A stretch of 64,000 nt of DNA from Clavibacter michiganensis subsp. insidiosus (GCF_002240565.1 NZ_MZMO01000001.1:2790001-2854000), one strand, 5' to 3'; shown: positions 26,742 to 35,844, counted from the stretch's first letter. Notes: generated by a model from the sequence alone, not told the origin. Made by a program: numbers and translations.

Positions 26742-27452
26742 ATGCGGCCGGGAGCGCCCATCCGTGGCTCCTACAGTCGGGGCACGCTCCCTCCCGCACG
26801 CGTCCTCGTGGTCGAGGACGACGCCGCCATCCGCGCCGCCGTCGTCTCCACCCTCACCGCCGAGCGCTTCGTCGTCCGCGGCCTCGCATCCGGCGTCGGG
26901 CTCGAGGAGGAGGTCACGGGGTTCCTGCCCGACCTCGTGGTGCTCGACTGGATGCTGCCCGGCCCGAGCGGGATCCAGCTGGCCGAGCGGATCCGCCGCT
27001 GGAGCGACGCGAGCGTCATCATGCTCACCGCGCGCGACGCCGTCGAGGACCGCCTGCGCGGCTTCGGCCAGGGCGTCGACGACCACATCGTCAAGCCGTT
27101 CGCGCTCGCCGAGCTCGTGGCCCGCGTCGGCGCGGTGCTCCGGCGGCGCGGGCGGCTCGCGTCCGTCGTCGAGATCGGCGACCTGCTCGTGGATCCCGAC
27201 TCCGGCCTCGCGAGGCGCGGTGGCGAGCAGCTCGAGCTGACCTCGATCGAGTTCCAGCTCCTCGCGTACCTCGCCGCGCACCGCGGCCGCACGCTCTCGA
27301 AGACGCAGCTGCTCACGCAGGTGTGGGGCTACGACCAGGCCGACCCGAACCTCGTCGAGGTCCACATCAGCGCGCTGCGCAAGAAGATGGAGGCGCGGGG
27401 GCCGCGGCTCCTGCACACCGTCCGCGGGCTCGGCTACCGGGTGGAGGCGTGA
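26742..27452 (+). CDS. OmpR/PhoB-type response regulator
   Basis: A 236-residue regulator. The receiver domain begins RVLVVEDD (residues 20-27), the phospho-acceptor is Asp69 (LVVLDWMLPGPSG), with TARDA and KPF as the switch Thr and Lys. The winged-helix output domain ends NLVEVHISALRKKMEA and VRGLGYRV. About 19 residues precede the receiver if ATG 26742 is used, so a shorter start is possible. It overlaps a kinase gene that has lost nearly all its catalytic part, so the regulator is now an orphan or is driven by another kinase. Confidence 0.92.
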   Translation: MRPGAPIRGSYSRGTLPPARVLVVEDDAAIRAAVVSTLTAERFVVRGLASGVGLEEEVTGFLPDLVVLDWMLPGPSGIQLAERIRRWSDASVIMLTARDAVEDRLRGFGQGVDDHIVKPFALAELVARVGAVLRRRGRLASVVEIGDLLVDPDSGLARRGGEQLELTSIEFQLLAYLAAHRGRTLSKTQLLTQVWGYDQADPNLVEVHISALRKKMEARGPRLLHTVRGLGYRVEA

Positions 27453-27793
27453 GCGCGCGGACCCGCGGTCGCGCTCCCGCCGTCGCGCCGGTCGCACCGG
27501 ACGCGCCGGACGCGCCGCTGCGCACCGGATCCCTCCGCAGGCGCACGGTCCTCGCGGTGCTCGCGCTCCTCGCCGTGCTGCTCGTGGCGCTGTCGCTCCC
27601 CGTGCAGGCGATCCTCGGGGCGCAGCTCCGGCAGCAGATCCAGGACCGGCTCGCCGACCGGGCGTCCGCCGCGGCCGCGCTCGTGGGCGCGCTCGCCCGC
27701 GCCCAGGGCGGCGACCTCGTGTGCCTCCCCGCGGCGCCGGGTGTCGGCGCCCGGTTCCGGCTGATGCTGCCGGTGGTGGATCCGGGCTCCTGA
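27449..27793 (+). pseudogene. Internally deleted sensor histidine kinase
   Basis: A 114-residue in-frame remnant. Residues 1-80 are a normal kinase start: Arg-rich cytoplasmic tail, one helix (LAVLALLAVLLVALSLPV) and the first periplasmic helix. The last 15-20 residues (GVGARFRLMLPV) are the standard final strand of an HATPase domain. Everything between, including HAMP, the phospho-His domain and the ATP site, is missing, about 300 residues by comparison with family length. GTG 27449 overlaps the regulator stop as in intact pairs. Confidence 0.75.
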
Positions 27794-27841
27794 GCGACCG
27801 CACCGCCGGTCACGGCGTCGCCCCCGGCCTACGCTGACGAG

Positions 27842-28780
27842 ATGAGCACCGACGCCCGCGCCCCGCGCACCCTGTCCGACCACCGGCCCGAGGACGCGGA
27901 GGACCTGACGATCGAGGTGCCGGCGGCGCGGTTGTCGGCCGTGCGCGTGCCCGCCCGCACCGGGGATCCGGCCACCGCGCCCGTCGCGCTGCTCGTGCCC
28001 GGCTTCACGGGATCCAAGGAGGACTTCTTCCCGCTCCTCGGCCCGCTCGCCGACCGCGGCTTCACGGTCGTGGCGTTTTCGCAGCGCGGCCAGTGGGGAT
28101 CCACCGGCCCCGGCCAGGCCGAGCCGCCCGTCGACGCGTCGGGCTACGAGCTCGAGACCCTCGGCCAGGACGTGCACCACGTGGTCGACGCGCTCGCAGG
28201 TCGCGGCGGATCCGGCGGCCGTCACGTCGCGACCGACGCCGCGCCCACCGCGCCCCTGGGCCCCGTGCACCTCCTCGGCCACAGCTTCGGCGGCGTCGTC
28301 GGCCTCCAGGCCGTGATCCGCGACCCCGGCCGCTTCGCCAGCTACACGCACTGGAACTCGGGCCCCCGCAGCCGCGGCGAGCGCTCCGAGCAGATCGCCG
28401 CGGTCCGCGCGTCGGGCAGCGCCGGGCTCTGGCCGCTGTGGTTCCTGCCCGAGCAGCTCGACGGCGACGATCCCGAGGTCGAGTGGTTCCGCACGCGCCT
28501 CGTCGGCACGGCGTCGGCGCAGCTGCTCGGCGCGCTCGAGATCATGCAGGAGCAGACCGACCGCGTCGACGAGCTGCGCGCCACCGGCGTCCCCGTGCTC
28601 GTCTCGCACGGCTACGCCGACGACGCCTGGCCGCAGTACTGGCAGCGCGACATGGCCGAGCGCGCGGGCGCCCGCTACGAGGTCGTCGCGGACGCCGGCC
28701 ACTCCGCCCAGGTCGACCAGCCGGAGGCGAGCGCGGATCTGCTCGCGGGGTTCTGGCGGAGCGCGGCGCCGGCCGCCTGA
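27842..28780 (+). CDS. Alpha/beta-fold hydrolase
   Basis: A 312-residue cytoplasmic hydrolase. The oxyanion-hole segment PGFTGSKEDF, the nucleophile elbow GHSFGG with Ser148, and a late ADAGHSAQVD with the catalytic His give the complete triad layout. A helical cap separates the elbow from the His. Substrate unknown; lipase, esterase or haloperoxidase-like activities are all possible. TACGCT lies 6 nt before the ATG, indicating a leaderless transcript. Confidence 0.88.
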   Translation: MSTDARAPRTLSDHRPEDAEDLTIEVPAARLSAVRVPARTGDPATAPVALLVPGFTGSKEDFFPLLGPLADRGFTVVAFSQRGQWGSTGPGQAEPPVDASGYELETLGQDVHHVVDALAGRGGSGGRHVATDAAPTAPLGPVHLLGHSFGGVVGLQAVIRDPGRFASYTHWNSGPRSRGERSEQIAAVRASGSAGLWPLWFLPEQLDGDDPEVEWFRTRLVGTASAQLLGALEIMQEQTDRVDELRATGVPVLVSHGYADDAWPQYWQRDMAERAGARYEVVADAGHSAQVDQPEASADLLAGFWRSAAPAA

Positions 28781-28817
28781 TCGCCCAGGCGGTTTGCCGC
28801 CCGCGGGACCAGGCCCG

Positions 28818-29246
28818 TCAGGACAGCCGGCCCGTGTCCTCCTGGAACCACCGGATCAGCTCGCGGAGGGCGGGCCGGATGGCGTCGTCCGGACGCTCGC
28901 CCTGCAGGTCGTCGAAGGTGTCGCGGTAGCCGGGGATCCGCTCGGCCACGCGGGCGTCGTACTTCGCCATGCCCATCGTCCAGTCCGGGAACTGCCGCTC
29001 GGTGATGCGCTCCTCCATGAGCGTGGAGATGCGCCCGTGCCGGTCGTCGGCGAGGATCGCCGCCATGCGCTCGCGCACGTCGGCCTCCTCCCCCTCGATG
29101 AGCTGGAGGAAGCGCCCCTGCCGGTGGACGAGCAGTCCAGTCAGCCCGTGGGCCTCGTTCGTCGCCCGGCTCTGCGCCAGCAGCTGGGCGAGGTCGACGT
29201 CGTCGAAGGAACGCTCGGCGGTGCTGGAGTAGACGATGGAGAGCAT
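28818..29246 (-). CDS. BLUF-domain blue-light photoreceptor
   Basis: A 142-residue protein made of a BLUF domain and a short helical C-terminus. Flavin-site residues keep the spacing known from AppA: Tyr6, Asn30 and Gln48 (differences of 24 and 42). Conserved motifs are YSSTA, GLTGLLVHRQGRFLQLIEGE and a WTMGM segment holding the switch Trp/Met. No output domain is fused, so signalling must go through a partner protein. The start at 29246 has a GGAAGGAC Shine-Dalgarno. No regulator neighbours it in the same orientation. Confidence 0.92.
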   Translation of the reverse strand: MLSIVYSSTAERSFDDVDLAQLLAQSRATNEAHGLTGLLVHRQGRFLQLIEGEEADVRERMAAILADDRHGRISTLMEERITERQFPDWTMGMAKYDARVAERIPGYRDTFDDLQGERPDDAIRPALRELIRWFQEDTGRLS

Positions 29247-29377
29247 GGTGTCCTTCCCGGTGCGCGAGGCCGCGCGTCCTCGGGCGGGCTCGGGTCCCGC
29301 CGCCCCTCCAGCATGGCCCCGCCAGGCACCCCCGCCCAGGCGGCGGGACCCGCCGCTCGCATCGTGGACGGCGGCCG

Positions 29378-29746
29378 TCAGGCCCGGTCGTGCAGCGTCA
29401 CCTGATAGCCGTCCGGATCCGCGAACGTGAAGGTCCGGCCGAACGGGCCGTCGAACGGCGCGGTCACGATGCGGTGACCGGCCGCGACGAGCGCGTCGTG
29501 GATCCCCTGCACGTCGGTCGCGTGCAGCCAGACGGCCGCGCCGATCCCCGGCTGCGGCGTCCCGGCGATGTCCGTGCCAGCGACCACGTCGCGGAGCGCG
29601 AACGCGATGGGCGTCGTGGTGAAGACGACCGCGTGCGGGGGTCCGGCGGGCGAGCGGACGAGTCCGAGGTACCGCTCGTAGAAGACTCGCGAGGCGTCGA
29701 GGTCGGTGACCTGGAGCGAGATGAAGTCGGGTCCGGTGACGGGCAT
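29378..29746 (-). CDS. VOC-family protein, MarR-controlled
   Basis: A 122-residue vicinal oxygen chelate protein. It starts DFISLQVTDLDASRVFYERYLGL, has a second module near AAVWLHATDVQGIHDALV, and ends in FTFADPDGYQVTLHD, the standard final metal-ligand strand. Shine-Dalgarno AGGAGG precedes the ATG. It is divergent from a MarR regulator, and its promoter contains the regulator's twin operators, so it is probably the detoxification gene that regulator controls. Confidence 0.9.
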   Translation of the reverse strand: MPVTGPDFISLQVTDLDASRVFYERYLGLVRSPAGPPHAVVFTTTPIAFALRDVVAGTDIAGTPQPGIGAAVWLHATDVQGIHDALVAAGHRIVTAPFDGPFGRTFTFADPDGYQVTLHDRA

Positions 29747-29763
29747 GGTGCCTCCTGTGTTCG

Positions 29764-29781
29764 ATGTCAGATGCCTGACAT
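29764..29781. promoter_or_regulatory. MarR operator, site 1
   Basis: A perfect inverted repeat ATGTCAG-N4-CTGACAT, 17 bp upstream of the VOC start and 28 bp (centre to centre) from site 2. With site 2 it spans the shared MarR/VOC promoter region. Confidence 0.85.
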
Positions 29782-29786
29782 GGAGG

Positions 29787-29816
29787 AGCGTATGTCAGAC
29801 TGCTGACATGAGTCAA
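29787..29816 (-). promoter_or_regulatory. Promoter of the VOC gene
   Basis: On the minus strand, -35 TTGACT (29816-29811), an 18-bp spacer, and -10 TACGCT (29792-29787). MarR site 2 fills the spacer almost exactly, so bound MarR would block RNA polymerase. Confidence 0.7.
29792..29809. promoter_or_regulatory. MarR operator, site 2
   Basis: The same ATGTCAG-N4-CTGACAT repeat, overlapping the marR start codon (29808) and lying in the spacer of the divergent VOC promoter. It allows both autoregulation and repression of the neighbour. Confidence 0.85.
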
Positions 29817-30254
29817 GGCAACGACGGCATCGACCTCCCGACCTCGCTCGGCTACCTGCTGAAGGAGGCCGCGAGCGCCCTGCGCACCGCGATGGAGGAG
29901 GCGCTCCGACCGCTCGGCATGACGATCACGCACTACTCGTGCCTGGAGCTCCTCGCCCAGCGTACCGGATCCTCGAACTCCGACCTCGCCCGCGGCGCCT
30001 TCGTGACCCGCCAGTCGATGAACGTGCTGCTGCAGTCCCTTGAGCGCGACGGATCCGTGACCCGGCCCGCCGAGGAGGTCGTCGGCCGCGTGCAGCCCAC
30101 CCGCCTCACCGCGAAGGGCCGCCGCGAGTTGGCGAAGGCGACGGCCGCGGTGCGCGCGGTGGAGCTGCGGATGCTCGCGGACCTCACGCAGCACGACCGA
30201 GACGCGGCCACGCGGATCCTGCGCGCCATGGTGCGCGCGCTGCGCACCGAGTAG
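29808..30254 (+). CDS. MarR-family transcriptional regulator
   Basis: A 148-residue winged-helix repressor. Dimerisation helices flank the DNA-binding domain (SNSDLARGAFVTRQSMNVLLQSLERDG recognition region and the wing LTAKGRREL). ATG at 29808 is preferred to upstream in-frame starts because upstream starts would run through the operators. No cysteine sits at the OhrR sensing position near the N-terminus, so it probably senses a ligand rather than peroxides, though this is inference. Confidence 0.93.
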   Translation: MSQGNDGIDLPTSLGYLLKEAASALRTAMEEALRPLGMTITHYSCLELLAQRTGSSNSDLARGAFVTRQSMNVLLQSLERDGSVTRPAEEVVGRVQPTRLTAKGRRELAKATAAVRAVELRMLADLTQHDRDAATRILRAMVRALRTE

Positions 30255-30698
30255 GCCCGCGAGGACGCGGCCGCGGCGATGGTGAGACAATAGAGGACGC
30301 CCTGGTAGACCGCTGTCGCGAGCATCACCTCGGCCGCCGCCACCAGGAGCACCGGGAGGCCGACGCAGAAGACCACGAACACGGTCTCGAAAACTATCGC
30401 CCTCAGGAACCGGACTTCCTCTATCTCCAAGAGACTCGGCGTCAGATGCCACTCGCCCGGGGAAAGCAACTGTTGCCCGACCCCGCTCGCGCAGGCGCAC
30501 CAGACACGCCCCAGACCGGTGCAGCTCGCGCGACGCAGCAACGTACTGCTCGGGGGCCCGTAGAGATCCTCCTGCAAGCATTCGCGGTTCGCAGAGTGGC
30601 AGGAGTTCGCTCCGCAATCCAGGATTGCCGCGGGGCCTCGAGGAAACTGTCAAGCACGACTACCTGCTCGTACTCGCGGCTCACGCCCGGGCGGCGAA
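30255..30698. other. Left junction of the restriction island with a decayed purA 3' copy
   Basis: No intact gene. At 30255-30440 the minus strand encodes a hydrophobic stretch (two possible helices in one open frame) that may be a membrane-protein fragment. From about 30511 to 30698 the sequence is an imperfect copy of 35891-36135, covering the last codons of purA and the small downstream frame. Protein traces are visible on the minus strand: EQVVVLDSFLEA against Pur[13 protein letters not shown], and EQYVAASRELHRSG against EQYVAAWRELHRFG. Roughly 50 bp are missing in the middle. GC content starts to fall here. Confidence 0.75.
30511..30698 (-). repeat. Imperfect direct repeat bounding the island (left copy)
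   Basis: Similar to the purA 3' end region at 35891-36135 in the same orientation, about 75% identical in the best blocks (for example a shared GGTGCAGCTCGCG run, and CCTCGAGGA followed by CTGCTCG). The island gene lies exactly between the two copies. Confidence 0.72.
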
Positions 30699-33600
30699 TC
30701 ACGGAAACCCTGGCTTTTCTAAGGACTCAGCTACCACAAACGGAGGAAGTTCACTGACGAGCCGCTGAGTTTCAAGGCTCACCGTCACAAGGGAGCGAAT
30801 CAAGTTGACTACATACCGCCAGTCGCCATGATCACGCAACCAGTCGTTTGGATCATTGACAATTCCGCTCGCCGAATCAACTTTTACGTTGTAGCGATCA
30901 ATGATCCATTCTAGCGGACTCTTACCGCCCACCTTGTACTCGGCCTCCACCTCCGGAATACCCGCCAAAGTCAGGTATTCGTTATACCGCACCGTCGTGT
31001 GATCTTTTCGGGACCCCCACGCGAGCTTCCTGATCGCGAATCGCTCAGCCGAGCTAGATGGGGCCGTGGACGCCCACTCTTCCTTCACACCCAGATAGGG
31101 CTCGGCGGACTCGTAATCGAGGTGAAGGCACGCAAGCTCGCGGCCGACGCGAACATACTCCGAGAAGCTATCCACCAACGGTATCCTTGGCAACATCTTT
31201 GCCAGGTCGGCGCCATATGTAGCCCGATATGTTGGATGATGAAGCAACGCGTAGACGCTATAAAATATATCGTCCTTTGTAACCATCTCCCCGTGGGCGT
31301 CTCTGTAACGATGGAGAGTTGCGTCGGTGATGTTGTCAACGCGACGGTAGCCATCCACCGTCTCGTCTGAATTATATAACGCATCTAGGTTGATCCCGCC
31401 ATCCGGAAGAGCCGTCGGTTCCCAGATATACCTCGAAAACACTTGTGTTGACCAGTTAAGATTCAAGTCCACCAATCCCGCGACCATCAGCGGCGGAGAC
31501 AGTTTACGTGAGTCAGCCGTGACCGCAATGGCGATGTTTTGATGTGCTTCAGTCGGAGAGAGCCTCTGGGAAATACCAGGGCTGTCTATCATCGCCTGGT
31601 CATACCACAGCTTCATTTTCACGAACGGCCGGTAACTGACCCGCCGAATTACACCGTCGCTGAGGTCTAGCCTCTTTTCCCGTCGTCGCCGAGTCTCTAG
31701 ACTTCGCGACCATCCAATTCTCGCACCATCAACCTTGCGATTCCGGTCGTCGATGTACATGTCAAATTCCTTGACCAAACGAGAAATGTTTTCACGCAGC
31801 GCCGCCTTACCGAAGTTATAGACCCACACGTCACGATTAGTAGATGCACCCAGTGCAAAGGTAGTGAAAACGCCAGATGTGGTATCCCTACCCTTGGTAG
31901 CCTTGTCACCAATAGGCTGGAATGACCCAAATCGCTCGTCGCGATGATTGATCCAGTCTCCGGCCCCGTTCGGGACAATTGATTCAAACTCTGTTCCGTC
32001 AACAGAACCTTCACTAACAAGGCGCTCGAGCTTTTCCTCGCGGCTCATAGAGTCCCCGATGTCCAGGTAGTCAATCCGGGCTGCTCCCTGGTGACCGGGC
32101 TCCTTCACGAGGAACGTGATTGCTACGCCGGTCTGACTACCTCCTCCGAACACCTTTCCGCCTTCCAGCCGCCAATCCTTCTTGCGCTGATTTCCGCGCA
32201 AATTGTATATAACAATCTGACTGAACTCATTGACCCAGCTGAGACGCACACCTTCCGCAGTCGCCCCCTCTAGAAAACCGGAGTTTGATACAAAGGCGAT
32301 GACCCCAGCATCCCCAATGCGATCGGACGCCCAACGAATGGCGCGGTAATACGAGTCATAGAGATCTGACTTGCGGATTCCAGACGACATTGCGACATAC
32401 GAGTTTTTGATCGCCGTATCGATTTGCGGATACTTGGCGTTCTTGCTCTCATCATTCGCACTAGACTGCCCTGCTCTATATGGCGGATTCATGACCACAA
32501 CGTTAATAGGCATCGACCGCTGTTTCTCCAAACGCGCTGTGTTTTCGGGGAACACCCCTCCGGCGAGCTCATTGTCGCGCTCGCCCATGGCGAATGTATC
32601 GGTAAGGCTTATGCCCTGGAAGCCACCAGTCGTCGGCTCGAGACCTAATTCGCGGCAGGACTCTCGATAGACGCTTTCGATATTTACGGCGGCAATGTAG
32701 TAACTCAGTAATACGATCTCGTTCGCGTATAGTTCGTGACTGTATTTGCGAGATAGATCCGCTGGTTTGACCAGGCCTGTTTGCAGCAAGCGAGTAATGA
32801 AGGTGCCAGTACCGACGAAAGGATCGATAATGTTTACGCCTTGGTCACTAAGCCGACGACCAAAGCGTGCATTCAGTAAATCATCGGCTGAGCGAAGAAT
32901 GTAGTCTACCACCTCAACAGGAGTGAACACGATACCCATTTTGTCGGATAAAAGCGGGAAGGCTTTCGTGAAGAAACGATCGTAAAGTGTGCGCAAAAGC
33001 TCTTGCTTAGCTTGAACAGTGCGCAGTCCTCGAATGCGATCAGTTACTCGTGAGTAAAATAAGTCCAGGGGCTTGCGCTCGCGGTCAAAGGCGGAGTTTT
33101 CATGAAATGTACCCACGACCGCCTCTAGTGCAACAGCGACCGGGTTATCCTGTGAGAAACTGCTGTCCGGGAACATGGCCTCAAAAACAGGTTTCGTGAT
33201 GAGGTGCTGGGCAAGCATCTCAAGAGCCTCTTCGTCGCTGATCTCTGGGTTACCCGTCGCCTTCAGCGCAGCAACGAAGGATTCGAATGGATCCTTGTCC
33301 GCACCAGGCGCGTCCAAATGGGCCCGGATCAGTGAAATGAAACGCTGGGCAATGTCGGCGATGTCTCCAGCCCAGTCGTCCCAGTACATCCGATCGCCGA
33401 CTTTCGCGACCAGCTTCGCGTAGACCGCGTCTTTCCATTTTCCAGCGTCCGTCATAGAGAATAAAGGAGAGGAGGCGGTCAGCCCCGACGAATGGTCGCT
33501 GCCGGCTCCGCCGCCCGCGTCGTCACCCTCAGCGCCGCTCGTACCAATCCCGTGACCGACAGCGCCCTTCTTAGCCGTGAAATCAAGCCGAAGTATAGTG

Positions 33601-35675
33601 ATCTGCTCCGGTGGGATGCCGGTAAGCGCCGCCTGGTTAATGGCGGTGTCTAAGCGTTCATCGTGTGCCCGGAGCGCTTGCAGTACTTGCCACACCACAC
33701 GGTATCGGTCATTGTCATTCAGAGCGTCTTCCGGCTCCACGCCGGCGGGGATCGCGATCGGAAGCACGATGTAACCAACTCGTTTGCCCTCGGCCCGGCG
33801 CATCACCCGCCCTACAGCCTGAACGACGTCTACCTGACTTTTACGAGGATGAAGAAATAGCACGGCGTCTAGGCTGGGGACGTCAACACCCTCACTGAGA
33901 CAGCGGGCATTGGTGAGCACCCGTGCAACGGCTCTATCGTGCCGATCGGTGACGCCCTCCGACTTCAACCAATCTAGTAGCGTGCCACGTTCCGTAGCGT
34001 TCATTGTTCCGTCGATGTGTCGTGCCTGTACAGTCAAGTCGTCGGAGGGGTCATCGTTGAGGATGTTAGATAGATGTCCATCGACCAGGGTCTCAAAGTC
34101 GTTAGCGACACCCTTAGAGGTTTTGATGTCCTTCGCGAAGGCGATCGCTTTCCTCATAGGTTTGAGGTCCGCCCCAAAGCCGCCAGCGAGCTGACCGGCG
34201 TTACGCTTGGCAAGGGCGTTGTAGCAACCAATTAGTTTCGCGACGTCGCCAATCTGCAGTTCGTGGCCGTCGTCAGCGAGTTCGCGTTGAAAACCCTCAA
34301 CTATTTGATCCTCGCTCACGCCTAACACGATCACCTTGTAATCGGTCAGCAGCTGTGCACGAACTGCCTCGTCGAAACCGATGCGATACAGCTCCGGCCC
34401 GAACAACGACTCGTCGTCCATGGAGATAAGCTCGGCTTCCTTCTGCCTGGCCAAGTTCTTGACATCAGGAGCGAAGATGCGAGGCGTGGCGGTCATGTAG
34501 ACACGCTTGCTGCCGGCCACGTAAGCGTCGTCGTGAATACGCGTGAAGTGAGACTCTTCCGCGCCGGCGAGCGTGGCGCCGGTGGTCCGATGGGCCTCGT
34601 CGCAAATGATCAGATCAAAGGCGGGTGCACCCAACTGTTGGGCTGTCGCGATGGCGTCGATAGACTGATAGGTCGAGAAAACAACCACCATGCCTTCTGC
34701 GTCTTCCTGCTCATCCAGGAGTTCCGCGAGGCGCCGACCGTCTGTGGTAGCCGGCGCACCGAGATCTTCGAGCATCACACTGGTAAGGTCGTCGTTCTTT
34801 GTTCGCCCAATGTTCATGTCACTGCCGACGACGAAGGCCCGGAAGCCCAGCTCGGGGTCGTGCTCGGCACTCCACTCGGCCAGCGATTGCTGCAGGAGAG
34901 CGAGCGACGGAACCATGAAGAGAACTGAAGAGCTGCCGCTTGAGTGCTCGCGCGTCCACCGCTCAGCAAGCTTCAAAGCTGTAAAGGTTTTACCCGTACC
35001 GCAGGCCATGATCATTTTGCCACGATCAACTCCTGGCCTTTTCGAGGTACCTCTGAACCCTTCAATTACAGCCGATATGGCGCGGCGTTGGTGAGCACGC
35101 TCAGTCTTTCGGGCATGGCGCGCGGGTGCCTTTGCCGGGTACTTCAACTCATAGCTCGACCAGTCAACCGCGCAATGCCGTAACTCCTCAAGATTCACGC
35201 GCCTAACCGGCTTCGTCCGGTTGCGCAGCGCTTCCTCAGCGTGAGTCGACCAGGCTCCGACAGTCGTATCGATGACCAGGCCTTCCGTGAAAGGCTCCTT
35301 GCCCACGGCCTCAAAGAATGAGTCGAGGTCCTTCTTCTCGATCCGGTGCATCTCGTCAAAGAACTTCACCTGAACGGCCAGCAAACCGCCGCCCCGAATC
35401 TCGGCGACCAAAGCTATTCCGGTATCAGGCCGCCCTTCTCGTCCCGGCCAGTCCTTCCAAAGCCAGACGGTACCCAGCTGGTCGGCCCAAAGCGGCTCAA
35501 CCGTGAGGAAGTGTTTAGCCAACTGCTCAAGGTAGTTGCCCTTCATTCGCTCGCTGTCAGCTAGACCGCGCAGCTCATTTAGCAGTCGGTCAACCGACGT
35601 GTTGCCTTCGGAGCGCCTCGGCGTCAATGACGGCCATTCCGAGTCGTGACTATTATTATTCGTTTCGGCAATCAC
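30699..35675 (-). CDS. Type ISP restriction-modification enzyme (single polypeptide, LlaBIII-like)
   Basis: A 1658-residue enzyme that both methylates and cuts DNA. Motif positions are counted from a GTG at 35720, 15 residues upstream. Domains in order: Mrr-like PD-(D/E)XK nuclease (Asp99, then QVK 117-119), superfamily-2 helicase/translocase (GTGKT 241-245, DEAH 374-377, TATP 410-413, QAVGRVMRR motif VI near 636), coupler, adenine N6-methyltransferase (DPFVGTGTF 965-973, NPPY 1078-1081), and a C-terminal target-recognition region. This order is that of LlaGI/LlaBIII. GTG 35675 is preferred as start because AAGGAG lies 9 nt upstream, while 35720 has none. Base composition is near 50% GC, far below its neighbours, indicating transfer. 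No separate specificity subunit is needed or present. Confidence 0.92.
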   Translation of the reverse strand: MIAETNNNSHDSEWPSLTPRRSEGNTSVDRLLNELRGLADSERMKGNYLEQLAKHFLTVEPLWADQLGTVWLWKDWPGREGRPDTGIALVAEIRGGGLLAVQVKFFDEMHRIEKKDLDSFFEAVGKEPFTEGLVIDTTVGAWSTHAEEALRNRTKPVRRVNLEELRHCAVDWSSYELKYPAKAPARHARKTERAHQRRAISAVIEGFRGTSKRPGVDRGKMIMACGTGKTFTALKLAERWTREHSSGSSSVLFMVPSLALLQQSLAEWSAEHDPELGFRAFVVGSDMNIGRTKNDDLTSVMLEDLGAPATTDGRRLAELLDEQEDAEGMVVVFSTYQSIDAIATAQQLGAPAFDLIICDEAHRTTGATLAGAEESHFTRIHDDAYVAGSKRVYMTATPRIFAPDVKNLARQKEAELISMDDESLFGPELYRIGFDEAVRAQLLTDYKVIVLGVSEDQIVEGFQRELADDGHELQIGDVAKLIGCYNALAKRNAGQLAGGFGADLKPMRKAIAFAKDIKTSKGVANDFETLVDGHLSNILNDDPSDDLTVQARHIDGTMNATERGTLLDWLKSEGVTDRHDRAVARVLTNARCLSEGVDVPSLDAVLFLHPRKSQVDVVQAVGRVMRRAEGKRVGYIVLPIAIPAGVEPEDALNDNDRYRVVWQVLQALRAHDERLDTAINQAALTGIPPEQITILRLDFTAKKGAVGHGIGTSGAEGDDAGGGAGSDHSSGLTASSPLFSMTDAGKWKDAVYAKLVAKVGDRMYWDDWAGDIADIAQRFISLIRAHLDAPGADKDPFESFVAALKATGNPEISDEEALEMLAQHLITKPVFEAMFPDSSFSQDNPVAVALEAVVGTFHENSAFDRERKPLDLFYSRVTDRIRGLRTVQAKQELLRTLYDRFFTKAFPLLSDKMGIVFTPVEVVDYILRSADDLLNARFGRRLSDQGVNIIDPFVGTGTFITRLLQTGLVKPADLSRKYSHELYANEIVLLSYYIAAVNIESVYRESCRELGLEPTTGGFQGISLTDTFAMGERDNELAGGVFPENTARLEKQRSMPINVVVMNPPYRAGQSSANDESKNAKYPQIDTAIKNSYVAMSSGIRKSDLYDSYYRAIRWASDRIGDAGVIAFVSNSGFLEGATAEGVRLSWVNEFSQIVIYNLRGNQRKKDWRLEGGKVFGGGSQTGVAITFLVKEPGHQGAARIDYLDIGDSMSREEKLERLVSEGSVDGTEFESIVPNGAGDWINHRDERFGSFQPIGDKATKGRDTTSGVFTTFALGASTNRDVWVYNFGKAALRENISRLVKEFDMYIDDRNRKVDGARIGWSRSLETRRRREKRLDLSDGVIRRVSYRPFVKMKLWYDQAMIDSPGISQRLSPTEAHQNIAIAVTADSRKLSPPLMVAGLVDLNLNWSTQVFSRYIWEPTALPDGGINLDALYNSDETVDGYRRVDNITDATLHRYRDAHGEMVTKDDIFYSVYALLHHPTYRATYGADLAKMLPRIPLVDSFSEYVRVGRELACLHLDYESAEPYLGVKEEWASTAPSSSAERFAIRKLAWGSRKDHTTVRYNEYLTLAGIPEVEAEYKVGGKSPLEWIIDRYNVKVDSASGIVNDPNDWLRDHGDWRYVVNLIRSLVTVSLETQRLVSELPPFVVAESLEKPGFP

Positions 35676-35720
35676 GCGTGGAGGCTCCTTTTCGCCGCGG
35701 GCCCGATACTGGCGGCACAC

Positions 35721-35844
35721 TTGATATCGTTATCGATGGCCACACGGGGTCGACAACTACATGACTATATGTCTTGCGCGAAAGCGATTGTCGCTGACTA
35801 GGTCGAGTACACCGCATATACCCCGACAACACAAGCAGGTCGCC
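35721..35844. other. AT-rich upstream region of the restriction gene
   Basis: The 124 bp between the island gene and the native sequence are AT-rich. On the minus strand TTGTCG and TAACGA, 18 bp apart (about 35757-35728), are a possible promoter. An ATCG-TTAT-CGAT inverted repeat overlaps the -10 position. Weak evidence only. Confidence 0.3.

Noticed and set aside
30699..35675. BREX, DISARM or a Type I hsdR subunit
   Set aside because: Nuclease, helicase and methylase are in one chain with no accessory pgl, brx, drm or hsdS genes, which fits Type ISP.
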